Positions 30,172-42,746 are shown, counted from the stretch's first letter. The stretch is DNA of 64,000 nt from Castanea sativa (GCF_040712315.1 NC_134015.1:52367464-52431463), one strand, 5' to 3'. Made by a program: numbers and translations. Notes: a model not told the origin generated them from the sequence alone.

Positions 30172-31980
30172 TTCTAAAAAAAATTAATTTTGTTGGGATG
30201 TTCTAAGGATTAAATCACACTTGGCAAGGGATAAAGGTCATGATACAAAAGTTATTGTATTTATCTTTAAAAAGTATAGGTATATGTTTCTGTATTTTTG
30301 TTACTAATTTAAAAAAAAATAAATGTAATATACTCGTATTATACATGTAGTGTTCTTTCTCCGTTTTTGTATTTTTATGCAAATTTTTTTAAACGTAATT
30401 TTAAAAAAGATGCCGAATTAAACCCGCACGTATATTTACAGTATCAAACGCATACTGTATTTTACTAACTATTGTTTAGGGACTAAGTCGGCTTCAGAAA
30501 CTAAATTTGTCTGTTTGAAATATCTTACACCTCGTTATCATTAGCCCAAACCTCAAAATATCTATACTACTATTTAAGGGATTTCTCCTATTTGAATTGA
30601 ACATTTTTTTTTGTTTCAAAATACCCCTACAGCTTAAATTTAGTAAAGATAAAGCTTGAGGATAATATAGTAAAAATACATTTTTAACTCCCACAAATAA
30701 CCTTGCCTACAAAATAAGCAATGTTTAACTCCAATTGATTTTCAAAATAAGCATTACTCCATGTTTTTACTTCTTTGTTTCCTTTATCAAGACTTAACTT
30801 TTATTTTGTTGCATTATAAAAAAAAAAAAAAAGACTTAACTTTTTATTTTTTGAATATCCGGTTTACCTTGCTCCTTAATCTCATCTAACGTCTGGTTTT
30901 TTTTTTCCTCAAATCTCTTTGTTTTGAATCTTTTGATAAATATACTAAAAAGTATAGATAAAACTTAAGGATAACATCCACGTTTTCACTTTTTTTTTTT
31001 TTTTTTCCTTATTTCCTTTATAATGATTTAACTCTTTTTCCTTATTTCCTTTATAATTTTGTTTTTGCTTTTTTTTGTTTCAAAATACCCCTAAAAAGTT
31101 TTTTTAATACCTGGTTTCCCTTGCTCCTTAATCTCATCTCATGTTTGATTTTTTTTTTTCCCCTTCAAATCTCCTTGTTTTGATTTTGAAGAAAAAAAAT
31201 ATACTAAAAAGTAGAGATAAAACTTAAGGATAATATGCTAAAAATAATCTCTAACTCTCATGTAAAACATTGCCTACAAAATAGGACATCTATCACATTA
31301 GTTATTCAACTTCTTCAATTTATTTCTTCTTCAATTCCTCTCAGTTTTATGTTCTTTTTTTCTACACTATCATCATCATCTTTTCTAAATTCAAAATCGA
31401 AAAAAGATAAAACCTTACTTACAAGAACAAAACTGCAGTTATAATTGTTCCGGTTCAACAGGTATGTCAATGTGCATTACTTTTTTCTATTTTTTATAAG
31501 AAATCAGCGGCCTTCTAATTGTTTGGACTTTATTTGGGTCTTCTTCATTTCTTTATTTTCTTAAGATTATCTTTTGTTTTTAATATGCGTTTGTGGGTTA
31601 AAGCTTACTCATTGCTTTTCTTTGATTACAATAGTACGGTGCTTTTCTTTAATTACTATTACAGTAGAACGCACTGAATTTAGAATACAAGCAGTTCGAT
31701 TTGGATAAGTATCAAATTGTGTAAAAGAAACACAAAAAATAAACCTTTATCAAAAAATGTAGTAATTTCAAATTATAATTGTTGCAAATTATTAAATTTT
31801 TACCCAAAAAAATAGAAGAGTTTTTGAGCACACGCGTGAGCGTGTAATCAGAGGTTAGTGTTAATGAAATTAAAAAAAAAAAAAAACAAAACAAAATCAA
31901 AAACAAAAACTTGTAGTTCATGCCGTGGAACACAGAGAAGGACTTTTTAGGAGAAACCTCGTAAACTATTATAGAAACTG
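30119..31980. other. AT-rich intergenic DNA with a three-copy degenerate repeat
   Basis: A (TA)n tract at about 30142-30169. Between 30600 and 31290 a unit recurs about three times with drift. It contains TTTCAAAATACCCCTA, CCTTGCTCCTTAATCTCATCT and GATAAAACTTAAGGATAA. No gene was recognised. The small ORFs here are in low-complexity DNA. Confidence 0.5.
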
Positions 31981-32014
31981 CCACACTTGGAGGCTAAACC
32001 ATTTTCACTACTTA

Positions 32015-32020
32015 CACGTG
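32015..32020. promoter_or_regulatory. G-box / ABRE core upstream of the CBS gene
   Basis: CACGTG sits within the palindrome ACACGTGT about 140 bases before the probable 5' UTR donor site at 32157. Such sites bind bZIP (ABF, HY5) or bHLH factors. A link between ABA or sugar signalling and a SnRK1-gamma-like gene would make sense but is inferred. Confidence 0.45.
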
Positions 32021-32157
32021 TTGGGCCACAACCCTGCCATGTGTCCACAACATGCCAATGGAACCAACACACTTAATTAACAAGATTTTGAGGAAATGAA
32101 CACAGAGCCTTTCCCTTAGCAAACCCAAATCTAATCTCTGAACACAGATTTTGTCAG

Positions 32158-33007
32158 GTATGTCACACCCAAACATTTTTTAACATTTTCATTATTATAG
32201 ATCTCCCTTTGATTTCAAATTATTCATTTTTTGTTTTAAGCTTCGAGTTTATTTCCTCAAAACAGTGTGTCATATTTGGGATATAGATATGGATATTTGA
32301 AGTTATTAAATCTCTTGCTAGATCATGAACATTGTATAGGTTAACATACATCTTAGGAACACAGACGTAATGATATGATAAAATAATGTTGTTTTTATAT
32401 GATGCAGAGTGCTATATCTAGCAACTGGTTATAATCTGGCAGTGCACTTCAGTTCCTATTTAGGGAAAAAAATGTCATGTCCATGAAGATTTAAAATTAA
32501 TAGAGAGCACCCTATTCAATGGATAAGTCATTAACCGAAATTAGATTATGATTCCTTTTGGGTAAAGGAATTTAAAGACAATGATTTGGATTTACAATCT
32601 TTAGTTTAAATGACTTGAATAGAGTATAAAAGGGTATGATTTTTTTCCCTAGCGATGAAATTCATGAAGGGATTTGTTGAATTGAAAAAGACTAGATGCA
32701 ATATGTCATTTCAAATCCATTATATCACAAGTTTTTTTTTTTTTCAGCAAACTCCCCAAAGCACAAATCATCATGTATTGTTAAATTTATATTGAACAAT
32801 TTATATTAATAATTGTTCTATATATTCCTTGATTTTAAATCCTCGAATCTAAACGCAACCTCAATGAGTTTCAAATAGGACGATCAAAATATTTCCTGTT
32901 AAACTAATACTATGATTTTTTCTTTTGATAAGTAATCCTATGATTATGTTACTAAAAGGAAGACATTGGGAATATTGGCAAACTCCCATTGGTGCCTTTT
33001 GGTGTAG
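32158..33007 (+). other. Probable 5' UTR intron of the CBS gene
   Basis: A donor-like CAG/GTATGT at 32157/32158 follows a transcribed-looking leader. An acceptor GTGTAG ends at 33007, three bases before the start codon at 33010. No AUG-initiated extension joins the two. An alternative acceptor after a long T tract at about 32748 is possible. Confidence 0.4.
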
Positions 33008-33009
33008 GT

Positions 33010-35609
33010 ATGGCACATGAGGAAATGATCAAAGATAATTCCAAACTTTCAAGCTATGATGCTTATTTTGAGAAGATCCAGTCAAGGAAGAAATTACCAC
33101 AATCGTTGCAAGAGACTTTGACAGCTGCATTTGCAAACATTCCAGTTTCATCATTCCCACAAGTTCCTGGTGGCAAAGGTGAATGCTTTTACAGTATGGT
33201 TCATATACCCAGCCAATTTTCCCTTGAAAATGGGTTCATGCAGTTAGAATGAAAAGAAATGAAGCATATCTGAGTCACTAATGACAGTTTTGAACATTTC
33301 TTATTGCAGTGATAGAAATATTAGCAGACACTTCCGTTGCTGATGCTTTGAAGATTTTATCTGAATGCAACATTTTGTCTGCTCCTGTGAGAAACCCAGA
33401 TACAGAAAATTCTTCAGATTGGAGAGACAGGTACCTAGGAATCATAGATTACTCAGCTATCATTCTGTGGGTGCTGGAGAGTGCAGAACTTGCCGCTGTT
33501 GCTCTATCAGCTAGTACAGCAACAGCTGCTGGAGTTGGTGCAGGAGCAGTTGGTGCTCTTGGAGCAATAGCATTGGGTGCGACTGGGCCTGTTGCTGTTG
33601 CAGGGCTAGCAGCTGCTGCAGTTGGTGCTGCTGTGGCTGGTGGTGTGGCTGTAGATAAAGGGATGGGAAAAGATGGTGCCACAGCTGCTGATAAATTGGG
33701 CGAGGATTTTTACAAAGTTATACTGGAAGATGAACCCTTCAAATCAACCACTGTAAGCCCAACTTTGCCAAGAGTATTACTTGTAGAGGCCATGTTGCCT
33801 CTGGTACCTTATTTATTCAGTTTATTTGGACAATTAATCTTGATTCTCCATTTCTCAACCAAATGATGAGCAAGCTTTGTGTATTTTACTGTAAAGTGCT
33901 CTGATTGATAAGCAAGTGAAATATCGAATGTGGATCAGTGATACCCCTCATCCATTTCCTAGCCATAAGAAAATTAGAAATGATATTTCATATAATTTTT
34001 TTGTTTCAGGTGAGGTCGATACTCAAATCCTACCGTTGGGCTCCTTTCCTCCCAGTTTCAACAGAGTGTTCTATGTTGAGTGTCTTACTGCTACTTTCAA
34101 AATATAGACTAAGGAATGTACCTGTAATTGAAGAAGGCAAGCCTGACATTAAGAACTACATTACTCAATCTGCCGTTGTTCAGGGTCTTGAGAGTTGTAA
34201 TGGAAGGGACTGGTTTGACCTCATTGCTATGCAGCCTATTTCTGAATTAGGGCTTCCTTTCATGTCCCCTGCTGAGGTAAGGTGTGTTTTGTTACATGAG
34301 TATTCTTCAAGCTGATTACCGAAATTCAGATATTCAAAATGTACTTCTGTCTTCTTGGCCAGGTTATTAGCATCCAGGGCGATGAGTTGATTCTGGAGGC
34401 TTTCAAGCGAATGAGAGATAACCAAATTGGTGGTCTTCCAGTTGTAGAGGGACCAAAGAAGAAGATTGTTGGGAACGTTAGCATAAAGGACATCGGATAC
34501 TTGCTACTGAAATCTGAGCTTTTCTCCAATTTTAGGTAGGGAAAAGTCAAAATTTAGTTTCTGCCTGTGCTCCAGCTCTACTCTGCACATTGAAATTCAA
34601 AAAAATTATTCATTCAATTTGAGAACATAATCAAACCACTTGCAACTAATTTTAGTTTGATTTAAAATATATATATATATATATAATTACATTTTTGTAG
34701 CAAATTTTATAAAAATAACCAAATTGTAATTAACTTTATATAACAGTTTGGTCCAATTTTTAGCATGTAGCCCTGTTTTTTAATTATTCTAACAAGAAGT
34801 TAGTTTTTTCACTTTTGACCACATAGGTTAGTTTCTTTTTTCAATTATATCAATTTTTCAACCTTAAAGTTCAAGTTTAAAAAAAAAAAAGTTTATAACT
34901 TCAAATTTCTTTGTTTTTCTGTTGTTGTTTTTTACCACATATGTTTGAAGGTTTTTAAGAGATGAAATATGGTAAGATGGCTAAGATGTGAATAAACTCA
35001 ATATGAAAATGGTAATTCTCAAACTTAAATTCAATAGTACAAAATTTATTTTTAAGGAGCTAGAAAGAAATTACTGGGTAAGTTCTAACTTTAGAAAGCA
35101 TGCAAAGGTTGGAATATAAATTCAATATAAATTAATTACACTTACAACTTATAAGTGGGACTTACCATTTCAAATGAAGTCTGCAAAGTACTACAAGGCA
35201 CTTAGAAAGTGGGAACTGTTATGAAGGAACAAAAATTCATCTTTATCTTCATGTGGCTCTTGCACTGTCTACTTAAAAAGGTTTGATGTTACTCTTGATG
35301 CTGTGACTAAGTTTTATATGCCTTTCATCCAGGAAGCTGACTGTGATGGATTTCATGCAAACCATTGCCTCCCAAGAGACTGGAAAAGTCATCCCACCAA
35401 TTACATGCAAACTTGATTCGACTCTTGCTAGTGTGATCCAGAGTCTTGCTTTGAAGTCAGTTCACAGGATTTATGTGGTAGCTGGGGAGGACGATGAAGT
35501 TATTGGCGTCATTACGCTTAGAGATGTGATTTCTTGCTTCATTTATGAGCCACCTAACCATTTTGATAACCACCTTGGGTTTGCAGTGAAGGAAATATTG
35601 AATCAGTGA
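33010..35609 (+). CDS. Four-CBS-domain SnRK1-gamma-like protein
   Basis: Predicted adenosine-nucleotide-sensing protein of the plant SNF1-related kinase gamma-like family (At1g69800/KINGL type by recall). Exons 33010-33178, 33310-33752, 34010-34276, 34363-34535 and 35333-35609 join in phase to 442 residues, close to the family length. The start is the ATG after a GTGTAG acceptor. CBS motifs lie at about residues 57-116 continuing after an insert, 205-285, 294-350 and 370-440. The last two contain GGLPVVEG...IVGNVSIKDIGYLL and IYVVAGEDDEVIGVITLRDV. The first motif is split by an Ala/Gly-rich hydrophobic segment at about 117-171, whose role is unknown. It ends 113 bases from the stop codon of the convergent PPR gene, so the 3' UTRs probably overlap. 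The assignment to the gamma-like family is good, but true SnRK1 membership is uncertain. Confidence 0.9.
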
Positions 35610-35722
35610 TGCTTCAGGTCTGGAAATCCTTAAAATGTATGTAAGCACAGATATGTAATGAATTCCGGTTTTGGGCCGGAGAACAATTTACTGTCTGTTC
35701 AATCAGTACTGAATATGTACTT

Positions 35723-37582
35723 TCATATTTCTCCTATTAAGCTAGAGCCAGGGAGTTTTCTTATTCCTTTGTTGTTCATTATCCCCCTAATCCTTTCGAC
35801 ATCCCCCCATCTTCCAGATTCAGCATATATATTGGACAGGATCACCAAAGGAGTTGGATTTTCTGGCTCTAATTCTGCAAGCTTCATAGCCATTTCTTCC
35901 CCAACTTCAGAATCTAAATGATACTTACAAGCACCAAGCAAAGAAGCAAAAACAGAAGCAGAAGGCTGTGATAATTCTTGTATTAGTTCTTGAGCTTCAC
36001 CCAACCTCCCAGATCGACCCAAAAGGTCAACCATACAACCAATGTGCTCTGGTTTTGGTTTCAAGCCATAATCTTTACTCATCATTCTAAAAACTTGCCA
36101 TCCTTTGTCGACCTGACCGGTGTGACCACATACAGATAACACGCTAATAAAAGTTGCTGCATTTGGTTGTACCTTTTCTTCTTGCATCCAGTCAAATATT
36201 TCAAATGCAGATTCGTTCTGTCCATTTCTTCCAAAACCAGATATCATTGCATTCCAGAATGCAGGATCATCAGGCTTTCTATCAAACTGACCAAAAATTC
36301 TTCGTGCCAAATCATGATATCCACATTTCATATACATGTCAATGAGTGCAGTGGCTATGAACTCATCACTACTAATATCAGTTCTAATTGTATGCCCATG
36401 AATCTGTTTTCCACACTGCAGAGCAGACAAATCCGAACAGGCTGGTAAAAGGCTTGTGATAGACTTTAAACTTGGGACTATGCCAGCAGATAGCATTCTT
36501 TTGAAGTACTTAATAGCTTCAACTCCTTTCCCTAGTTGTGAAAACCCACTAATCATTGAATTCCATGTTGCTGAATCAGGTACCAATCCTTCACATTCTA
36601 ACTGTTCAAACAGCTCAACAGCATTCTCACTCTGGGCATTCAACATCATACCACAAATCATCGAATTCCATGTTATTAAGTTCCTGATTCCATCAAGCTC
36701 TTTGAATGCATCAAATGCTAAATGCCAACAGCCACACTTGGAATACATGTCTACCAACGCAGTTGCCAGTGTTGCATTGAATTCTTTTGCAGTTTTCATG
36801 ATGAGTCCATGAACTTGCCTACCAAATCGAAGATACCGAAGACTAGCACATGCAGAAAGAACCAAAACAAAAGTAACTGAATTCGGTACTTCAACTGAAC
36901 ATTCCCTCATGCCCTTAAACACATCCAAAACCAACCGCGGAGCACCATTCTGCAAAAACCCCGAAATAAAAGCATTATAGCTTACTACACTCTTATTACG
37001 TGTTCCCTCAAACACCTTTGTAGCTGAAACCAACTCTTCGTAATTTGAATACATAGTCACAATTGAGGTTGCAACATAAACCTGTGTCTCAACCCCCAAC
37101 TTTATCGCCAAGCAATGCATTTCCATGCCATGTTGAACACTTTCACATGCCGAAAAGAAACAAGATATAGTATCCGAATTTGGCCTGAAAGTTCCAAACC
37201 CCACTTGTTTGAACACCGAGAATGCTTCTCTGGAATACCCATTTTGCAAAAACCCCGAAATTACAGCATTGAATGAAGTCGGGTTTCTGTCAGGCATTTC
37301 GTCGAACACTTTGAGTGCATCATGTAAGAGATGCAGCTTCATGTACATATCAGTGAGAGAAGTGGCTGCGTAAACATGTGAAGAAAAACCGGTTTTGATG
37401 AGATGGGTATGGAGGATTTGGCCCTGTGGAAGTGATTTGAGCTTGGCACAGGCTTTGAGGAGTGGAGGGAAGGTGAATTTGTTAGGAGGGAATGAGGCTG
37501 AGTGGCATTGAGAATATAAGGAAATGGCCTCTTTGAAGAACCCATCAGAAACTAGCTTTGCTATTTCGCGCTTCATAGTCAT
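35723..37582 (-). CDS. PLS-class pentatricopeptide repeat protein, E subgroup
   Basis: Intronless gene for 619 residues. It has tandem PPR motifs with the usual words (FNAVISGFLQNG, ALVDMYSKCG, TWNSMISGFSQLG, FWNAMISGFGRNG) alternating in P, L and S types. The C-terminus, from about residue 530 (SVFASLLGACKYH...ELEPENPTPLVILSNIYAESG...GIRKLPGSSLI), is an E domain. No DYW deaminase follows. PLS-E proteins bind organellar transcripts and normally direct C-to-U editing with a partner deaminase. The target here is unknown. No clear transit peptide can be seen by eye, since the ORF begins nearly at the first repeat. The start is the first ATG; MTM allows a start two codons later. Gene order and length fit the At2g02750 orthologue, from memory. 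Confidence 0.92.
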   Translation of the reverse strand: MTMKREIAKLVSDGFFKEAISLYSQCHSASFPPNKFTFPPLLKACAKLKSLPQGQILHTHLIKTGFSSHVYAATSLTDMYMKLHLLHDALKVFDEMPDRNPTSFNAVISGFLQNGYSREAFSVFKQVGFGTFRPNSDTISCFFSACESVQHGMEMHCLAIKLGVETQVYVATSIVTMYSNYEELVSATKVFEGTRNKSVVSYNAFISGFLQNGAPRLVLDVFKGMRECSVEVPNSVTFVLVLSACASLRYLRFGRQVHGLIMKTAKEFNATLATALVDMYSKCGCWHLAFDAFKELDGIRNLITWNSMICGMMLNAQSENAVELFEQLECEGLVPDSATWNSMISGFSQLGKGVEAIKYFKRMLSAGIVPSLKSITSLLPACSDLSALQCGKQIHGHTIRTDISSDEFIATALIDMYMKCGYHDLARRIFGQFDRKPDDPAFWNAMISGFGRNGQNESAFEIFDWMQEEKVQPNAATFISVLSVCGHTGQVDKGWQVFRMMSKDYGLKPKPEHIGCMVDLLGRSGRLGEAQELIQELSQPSASVFASLLGACKYHLDSEVGEEMAMKLAELEPENPTPLVILSNIYAESGRWGDVERIRGIMNNKGIRKLPGSSLIGEI

Positions 37583-37688
37583 TAATCATTCATGAATTGC
37601 TTCTAAATTGGCGGCATTTACCACTCTCTGGTTTAAACTAGTACTGCTCTCTCAAAAAGAGAAAGAAAAAACTAATACTAGCTTGGGT

Positions 37689-37769
37689 TGGGCTATAAGC
37701 TAATGACTACAACTGTGTCCAAATTCCAAACTTAAGATGAAAATTTTTGGGTCTAAAGGCTTGGCCCAA
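37689..37769 (-). promoter_or_regulatory. Two site II elements upstream of the PPR gene
   Basis: TGGGCT at 37689-37694 (plus strand) and TGGGCC on the minus strand at 37764-37769 lie 107-187 bases before the PPR start codon. TGGGCY motifs bind TCP factors and are frequent in promoters of organelle-related genes. Function here is inferred. Confidence 0.4.
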
Positions 37770-39755
37770 TTAAAGATGGGTCTAAATAATTTTTCATAAT
37801 TCTTTTTTATAACCATTGAAATTGTATTTTTTTTTTCAAAAGAAAAAAATTATGTAAAGATTATTCCGCTATTTGTCTATAAGGCATCTCGAAAGCCCGA
37901 TTAATCATAATATGATAGAATTTGAGACATTTGAGTTTATGCACGTTCTCCAAAGTCACCATTGAAATTGTACGTTTTGACGGAAATATAATAAAAACTT
38001 AAAAATTGGGTAAGTGTGAAATTATGTGAAAGTGATATTGTTTCAATCACAATATAATTTTTAAAAATTTTGTGAAGAAAATTGTCTCTCTAACCATTCT
38101 TGAAGTATAGTAGAGAATATATTGAAGAGAAACCAATAGCCAATAAATTAAAATGGGGAATAAAATTTTAAAAATTGGGTGTTCTCTTTTTATGATGGTT
38201 TGTAGGTTTGTAAGTTTATAAAAGAATAGAATAGTAGCAAAAGAAATTTGTTATCTAACAATCATTCACATCCTTTCCACTTGAATCTTTGATAAAGTAG
38301 AGGTAAGAGTATGACTTCACTCCAACCAATAAAGAAAATCCTTGGTTCATTTCATGTTTAGGAGGAACATAGAGTGCAGAATGATACTGTTCCACCCATT
38401 CCTCTCTTTTAAAATGACACCAAAATGGTGGAATGATGGGGCCTCTCTACTCCACTTTGCCATTTTTTTTTTGTCCTTGCAAACAAATTCAACAAGAGAG
38501 AGATCCCAAACTCTCATTGGCAATTTGCAATTTGCAATGTCATATCTACTTTACTAATCAGAAAAAGATATCATGTACACTTCCTCTTGTCATCTTCTAA
38601 TGATGAGGATATATCATATATGTTTATATATAAGGTTAACTCAAATGCCCTACGTGAAGTCAATCATGACTTATGTTTTGCTGCTCTAAAAATATTTAAG
38701 CTCTTCATATCATTGGGGTAATTGACTACAGCAAAAGGGTTTTTTCCTTGGGAATTTGGAGTTCAACCCTTTTTTTTTTTTTTTGACTGAAAAGGTAGAA
38801 TTATAAGAAAATAGTTCAACCCTTAAAAACTCATAGTTTAATTATATTTTTTATAAGAAAATAGGTTAAATAAATAAAAAAAATCTAATTTTTATCACAC
38901 AAAGCTATCAAGGCTAAAATAAATAGACAAAAACTTATTACTCATATGCAGTAAAAGGAAGAGATCTTTAAGTGCAAAAAGTTAACAGTAGATTCTAAAT
39001 GTTCCCAAACGATTCCTATGCTTTTTCGATGTGATGACTGATGTTTATGCTGAGAATCTTTTCTCTGTGCACAAAGCTATCCCCACTATTTTCTTATCCT
39101 TACATTTCCTTTATGCTCGAATGCATTATGATTGCTACCAATTAGATTGACCAAAAAGCATATAACTCCTGTGTGAAATTACTAGCAAAATTATTTTTTG
39201 ATGATCCTCTTGTATATATAATCTAGTAACACTATAAAAGAACAAACAATTACAAGCTCACATGCTAAAATAAAAGGAAAAAAAAAAAAACCTCATTGGC
39301 TGATTGCAATAGCAGGTCTACCAACTAGAACAAACAAACCAGACTCACATACTAGCTAATCAGCAAAGATGTCTTATGGCCCATTCCTCAACCTCTCACC
39401 AAAACTAATTTGTAGAAAAATTGCTTTGAAACTAAGACCTTTGAAGTCTTATGTACCATTTTTCAACCTCTAACCAACATAATTTTGGATTACTAACAAG
39501 ACAGGACCCCATGATTTCCTTTTAAAATGTCCTTGTAAAGGGCACTCAAAAGACAAGTGATTTCTACTCTCAGCAACACCATATTAATGTAGTTGAATCC
39601 CCCCATGAAGTCCTATCGCAGCAATCTGTTTTAAGAGATCTGTCAGTCTTTGAAAATTAACCAACCTATAAAAGCATGGTTAGGTATAACTAATCAAAAA
39701 GTTCATAATTGTGAAAATGTGAATAGTATAGCAAATTAATATTTTTTTAATTTTT
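37770..39755. other. Intergenic AT-rich DNA
   Basis: Nothing with coding character. It holds short T and A tracts and a few small ORFs without recognisable similarity. No transposon ends were identified. Confidence 0.4.
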
Positions 39756-40690
39756 GTATATCATTTATTGTATATTAATTGTATCCTGTAGCATACAATA
39801 CATAAACACTATATAAAATTTATATAAAAAAAATTGTAAACATGCATAAATAGAATGTATATACATTTGTTGTTAAAAATATATTTATAACATCTAAGTA
39901 TATACAATATAAACTAACACAACGTATATATAGACTAAATATGGAAAAGCAGTTGTGCATTTGGTTATATTAACTGAATTAATATAATTATAGTCCACTA
40001 GGGTCACAACAAAAATTCACAACCTCAAATTTGTCTATCACTTCGCACATGAGTCGTTAAAAAAAAAAAACTACACATTGTGGTGAGCCCATGTGTGAGA
40101 TGATAGGTAAATTGGGTAGTGCTATGAATTTTTGTCATGCCCCTAACTTTATTGATACAATTAATTCATGGAACAAACATTTTGATTCTTATTTGAGAGA
40201 GAGAGAGAGAGAGAGAGGCCCTAATATCATGTATTGTATATTGTATCTTGTATCATACATTACATTTAAACTATATAAAATTTATCAAAAAAATTATAAA
40301 TATACATATATAGAATGTATATTTCTTTTATTAAAATTATATTTATAATATCTAAGTATACACAATAAACTAACACCAAGCATACATGTATTAAATATGA
40401 GAAAACATTCTAACTTGTTAGAAAAAAAAAATATGGGAAAACATTTGTGCATATTTGGTTATATTAACTAAACTAATATAATTATAATCCTCCTAGGGTT
40501 ACAACAAAAGTTTATGCACAACCTATTTGCCTATCATTTACACATGAAAAATAAATAAATTAAAAATTTTGGTGGGCCCATGTGTGAGTTGATAGGTAAA
40601 TTAGGAAGTGTTGTAAACTTTTGTAATTAATGCCTCTAGTTTTATTATATCATTAATTAAAAAAAACACTTTGATTGCTATTTGACGGGG
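39756..40690. repeat. Tandem duplication, period about 462 bp
   Basis: The block from about 39756 recurs from about 40225. Anchors present in both are ACTATATAAAATTTAT (39808 and 40270), ATAGAATGTATAT, TTGGTTATATTAACT and a GGCCCATGTGTGAG-type segment. The first unit ends with a short (GA)n at 40196-40216 that the second lacks. Copies differ by many substitutions and indels, so it is old. No coding signal. Confidence 0.75.
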
Positions 40691-42360
40691 GGAAAAGGGT
40701 TTTCTTAGGTAAGGTGAAGCTCTCTAGTAAGTTTTCAAAATTTTAATCCAAAATGTATCTTTTTTAAGTTTGATCCTCTTCATCTTAATCAGGCCAAGGC
40801 TTGAAGGCTTCAGTATAGTGAACTTTGGATTTTGTATATTTAAGAATTTATCAATTATTTAAATTTAATGTTTGAGGGTTTTTGTTTATTTGTTCTTTTA
40901 TTTGTATTGAAAAGAAAATAAAAATAGTACGATCAAGTTTTTTTTATTTACTTATTACTATTATTTTTGCATGTGAAAAAATATGGGTCATGGTGGGTTG
41001 ACCCGACTTTGAAAGAACTAAGTGTCATAAGTTTTGCAACTCATTTAGGATAACATGTTTCTTACCCAATTTCAAACCTGATTGACTTGACCCATTTGTC
41101 ATGTCTAAATAGGTTTAAGGATGAGTAATTTCATGGTTGTAGGCGATAGTGCTAAAAATGCATGGTTGGATGGGATTTTTGGTCTTTGTGGTCATGTTTA
41201 CATGAGATTAGTCAAGGGATTGATGGGTGTTTATTTCAAGGTTAAAGGATGGTTTTATTATTATTCTTATTTATGAAGGACATTGTGGTTTTTCCTTCAA
41301 ATTTTGTGGCTTTTTAATATCTTTCATGGTTAAAGGTGAGCCCTTTAGTAAGTTTTCAGAATTTTCATCCAAAATGAACCTTTTTAAGTTCGGACCTCCT
41401 CCTTTAGTGAGGATAGGCCTCTTGGTACTGAAGTGGTTTTTTAAAAATAAATATTAAAAAAAGTTTGGACTCCTTTTTATAATAATTAATCACATATTTA
41501 TCCCCTAAAGTAATTGGATATAAAAAAGTCTCCAAATAATAGAGCAAATATATGGTTGAACTATAGTGAATTTGAGTGCCGAAATGGGCAATCTGTATGC
41601 CAATCGAGACTTTGTCTCCTTAAGCCTGTTTTATGCCAATCTTAACTTATCTTACCTTTTTGTGTGTGTGTGTGTGTGATTTTTTTGGGAGTATTTTTAG
41701 GGGGCTAATTACATGATTATTATCATAATCAAGCCCTTTTCTCATAAAGTTTACCTAAGGAGTAATTAAGTTTTCTAATTACCATAAAATTAATTCAACA
41801 ACTTGAAATGCCTAGTCATTTACTAGGTTTTATTTCACGCATGAGTGTCTACCATTTTCTTTGGACTTGAACCAATGAGAAGTTTACATTTGATAGTTAT
41901 AATTACTCTTTTTAAAGATCAATTAATCAACTATTCAATAGACTAGCTTGTAACTTCATGCTTATGCATGGATACACTTAAAGATATACAATAAAATGCA
42001 TAATATAATTCTTATATATATATATATAATTTAAATACTATTAATGGTCATTTTTATATTTTGTTAACATTTAAAAAAAAAATTGTAAGGATATTATTAA
42101 GTATAAAATGTAAATTGTTCATGTATTTTTTTTTTTAAATTATTGTGGAGCATTTTTTTTTTTTTTTTTTACAATTCATTTATTCTAATCTATTTGGTTT
42201 TTGTACTTAATAACTCACTTGGATGAATATTTATGATGTGGTCCCACATTTGATTCTAAAATTAAGAAATAAAAATCTTTAAGAATAAATAATTTAGGAC
42301 ACATGTCGCAAAATTGGAACTCTAATTTGAAATTTTAATTTGAATTTCTCTCAGCTTTAC
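40691..42360. other. Intergenic AT-rich DNA
   Basis: Two diverged copies of a segment with AGTAAGTTTTCA(A/G)AATTTT and CCAAAATG (around 40728 and 41347) are about 620 bases apart. There are short (TG)n and (TA)n tracts near 41661 and 42015. No gene. Confidence 0.4.

Positions 42361-42420
<60 letters not shown>
42361..42420. repeat. (TTA)n microsatellite
   Basis: About 20 TTA units immediately before the SINE insertion at 42431. Confidence 0.95.
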
Positions 42421-42421
<1 letters not shown>

Positions 42422-42430
42422 GATATATAG

Positions 42431-42712
42431 CCCCAATAGGGGTGGCCTAGTTGGTGGGAGATCCCACAAGCAAGCACAAGTTCCCTCGTTCGAGTCGTGG
42501 TGGGTACCATGTGGGGGGTGAGCTCCTAGCTTGCTTTGTGCCTCCTCTGCTGGCTCTCTTGGGGTGCTAGTGTGAGGTCTATGGCACCCCGATCACAGTA
42601 GTTATGGCTCAATCCAACATTCTCTAGTGGGGGGTGCCCCTATAAGGTCACGCCCTGGGGGGTAAGTCACATATGGTCACCCCTGCCCCCCCTTTTCGTT
42701 CATAAAAAAAAA
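42431..42712 (+). mobile_element. tRNA-derived SINE with intact Pol III boxes
   Basis: About 282 bp flanked by a perfect 10-bp duplication AGATATATAG (42421-42430 and 42713-42722). The A box TGGCCTAGTTGG is at 42443-42454 and the B box GTTCGAGTC at 42488-42496, about 34 bases apart, matching an internal tRNA-type promoter. A GC-rich body follows and the element ends in a short A tract just before the second TSD copy. The perfect TSD suggests a rather young insertion. It was probably mobilised by a LINE. It is much richer in GC than its surroundings. Confidence 0.9.
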
Positions 42713-42746
42713 AGATATATAGATGTATGCATTCAATTTTATATCA

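Noticed and set aside
32989..33009. Upstream extension of the CBS reading frame
   Set aside because: It would need a TTG start and crosses the probable acceptor GTGTAG at 33007. The ATG at 33010 is preferred.
33449..33682. Ala/Pro-rich minus-strand ORF opposite the CBS gene
   Set aside because: It is the antisense shadow of the Ala/Gly-rich exon of the CBS gene.
36154..36812. Several plus-strand ORFs of 63-118 codons
   Set aside because: Antisense frames of the PPR gene, which has a long, family-consistent ORF on the other strand.
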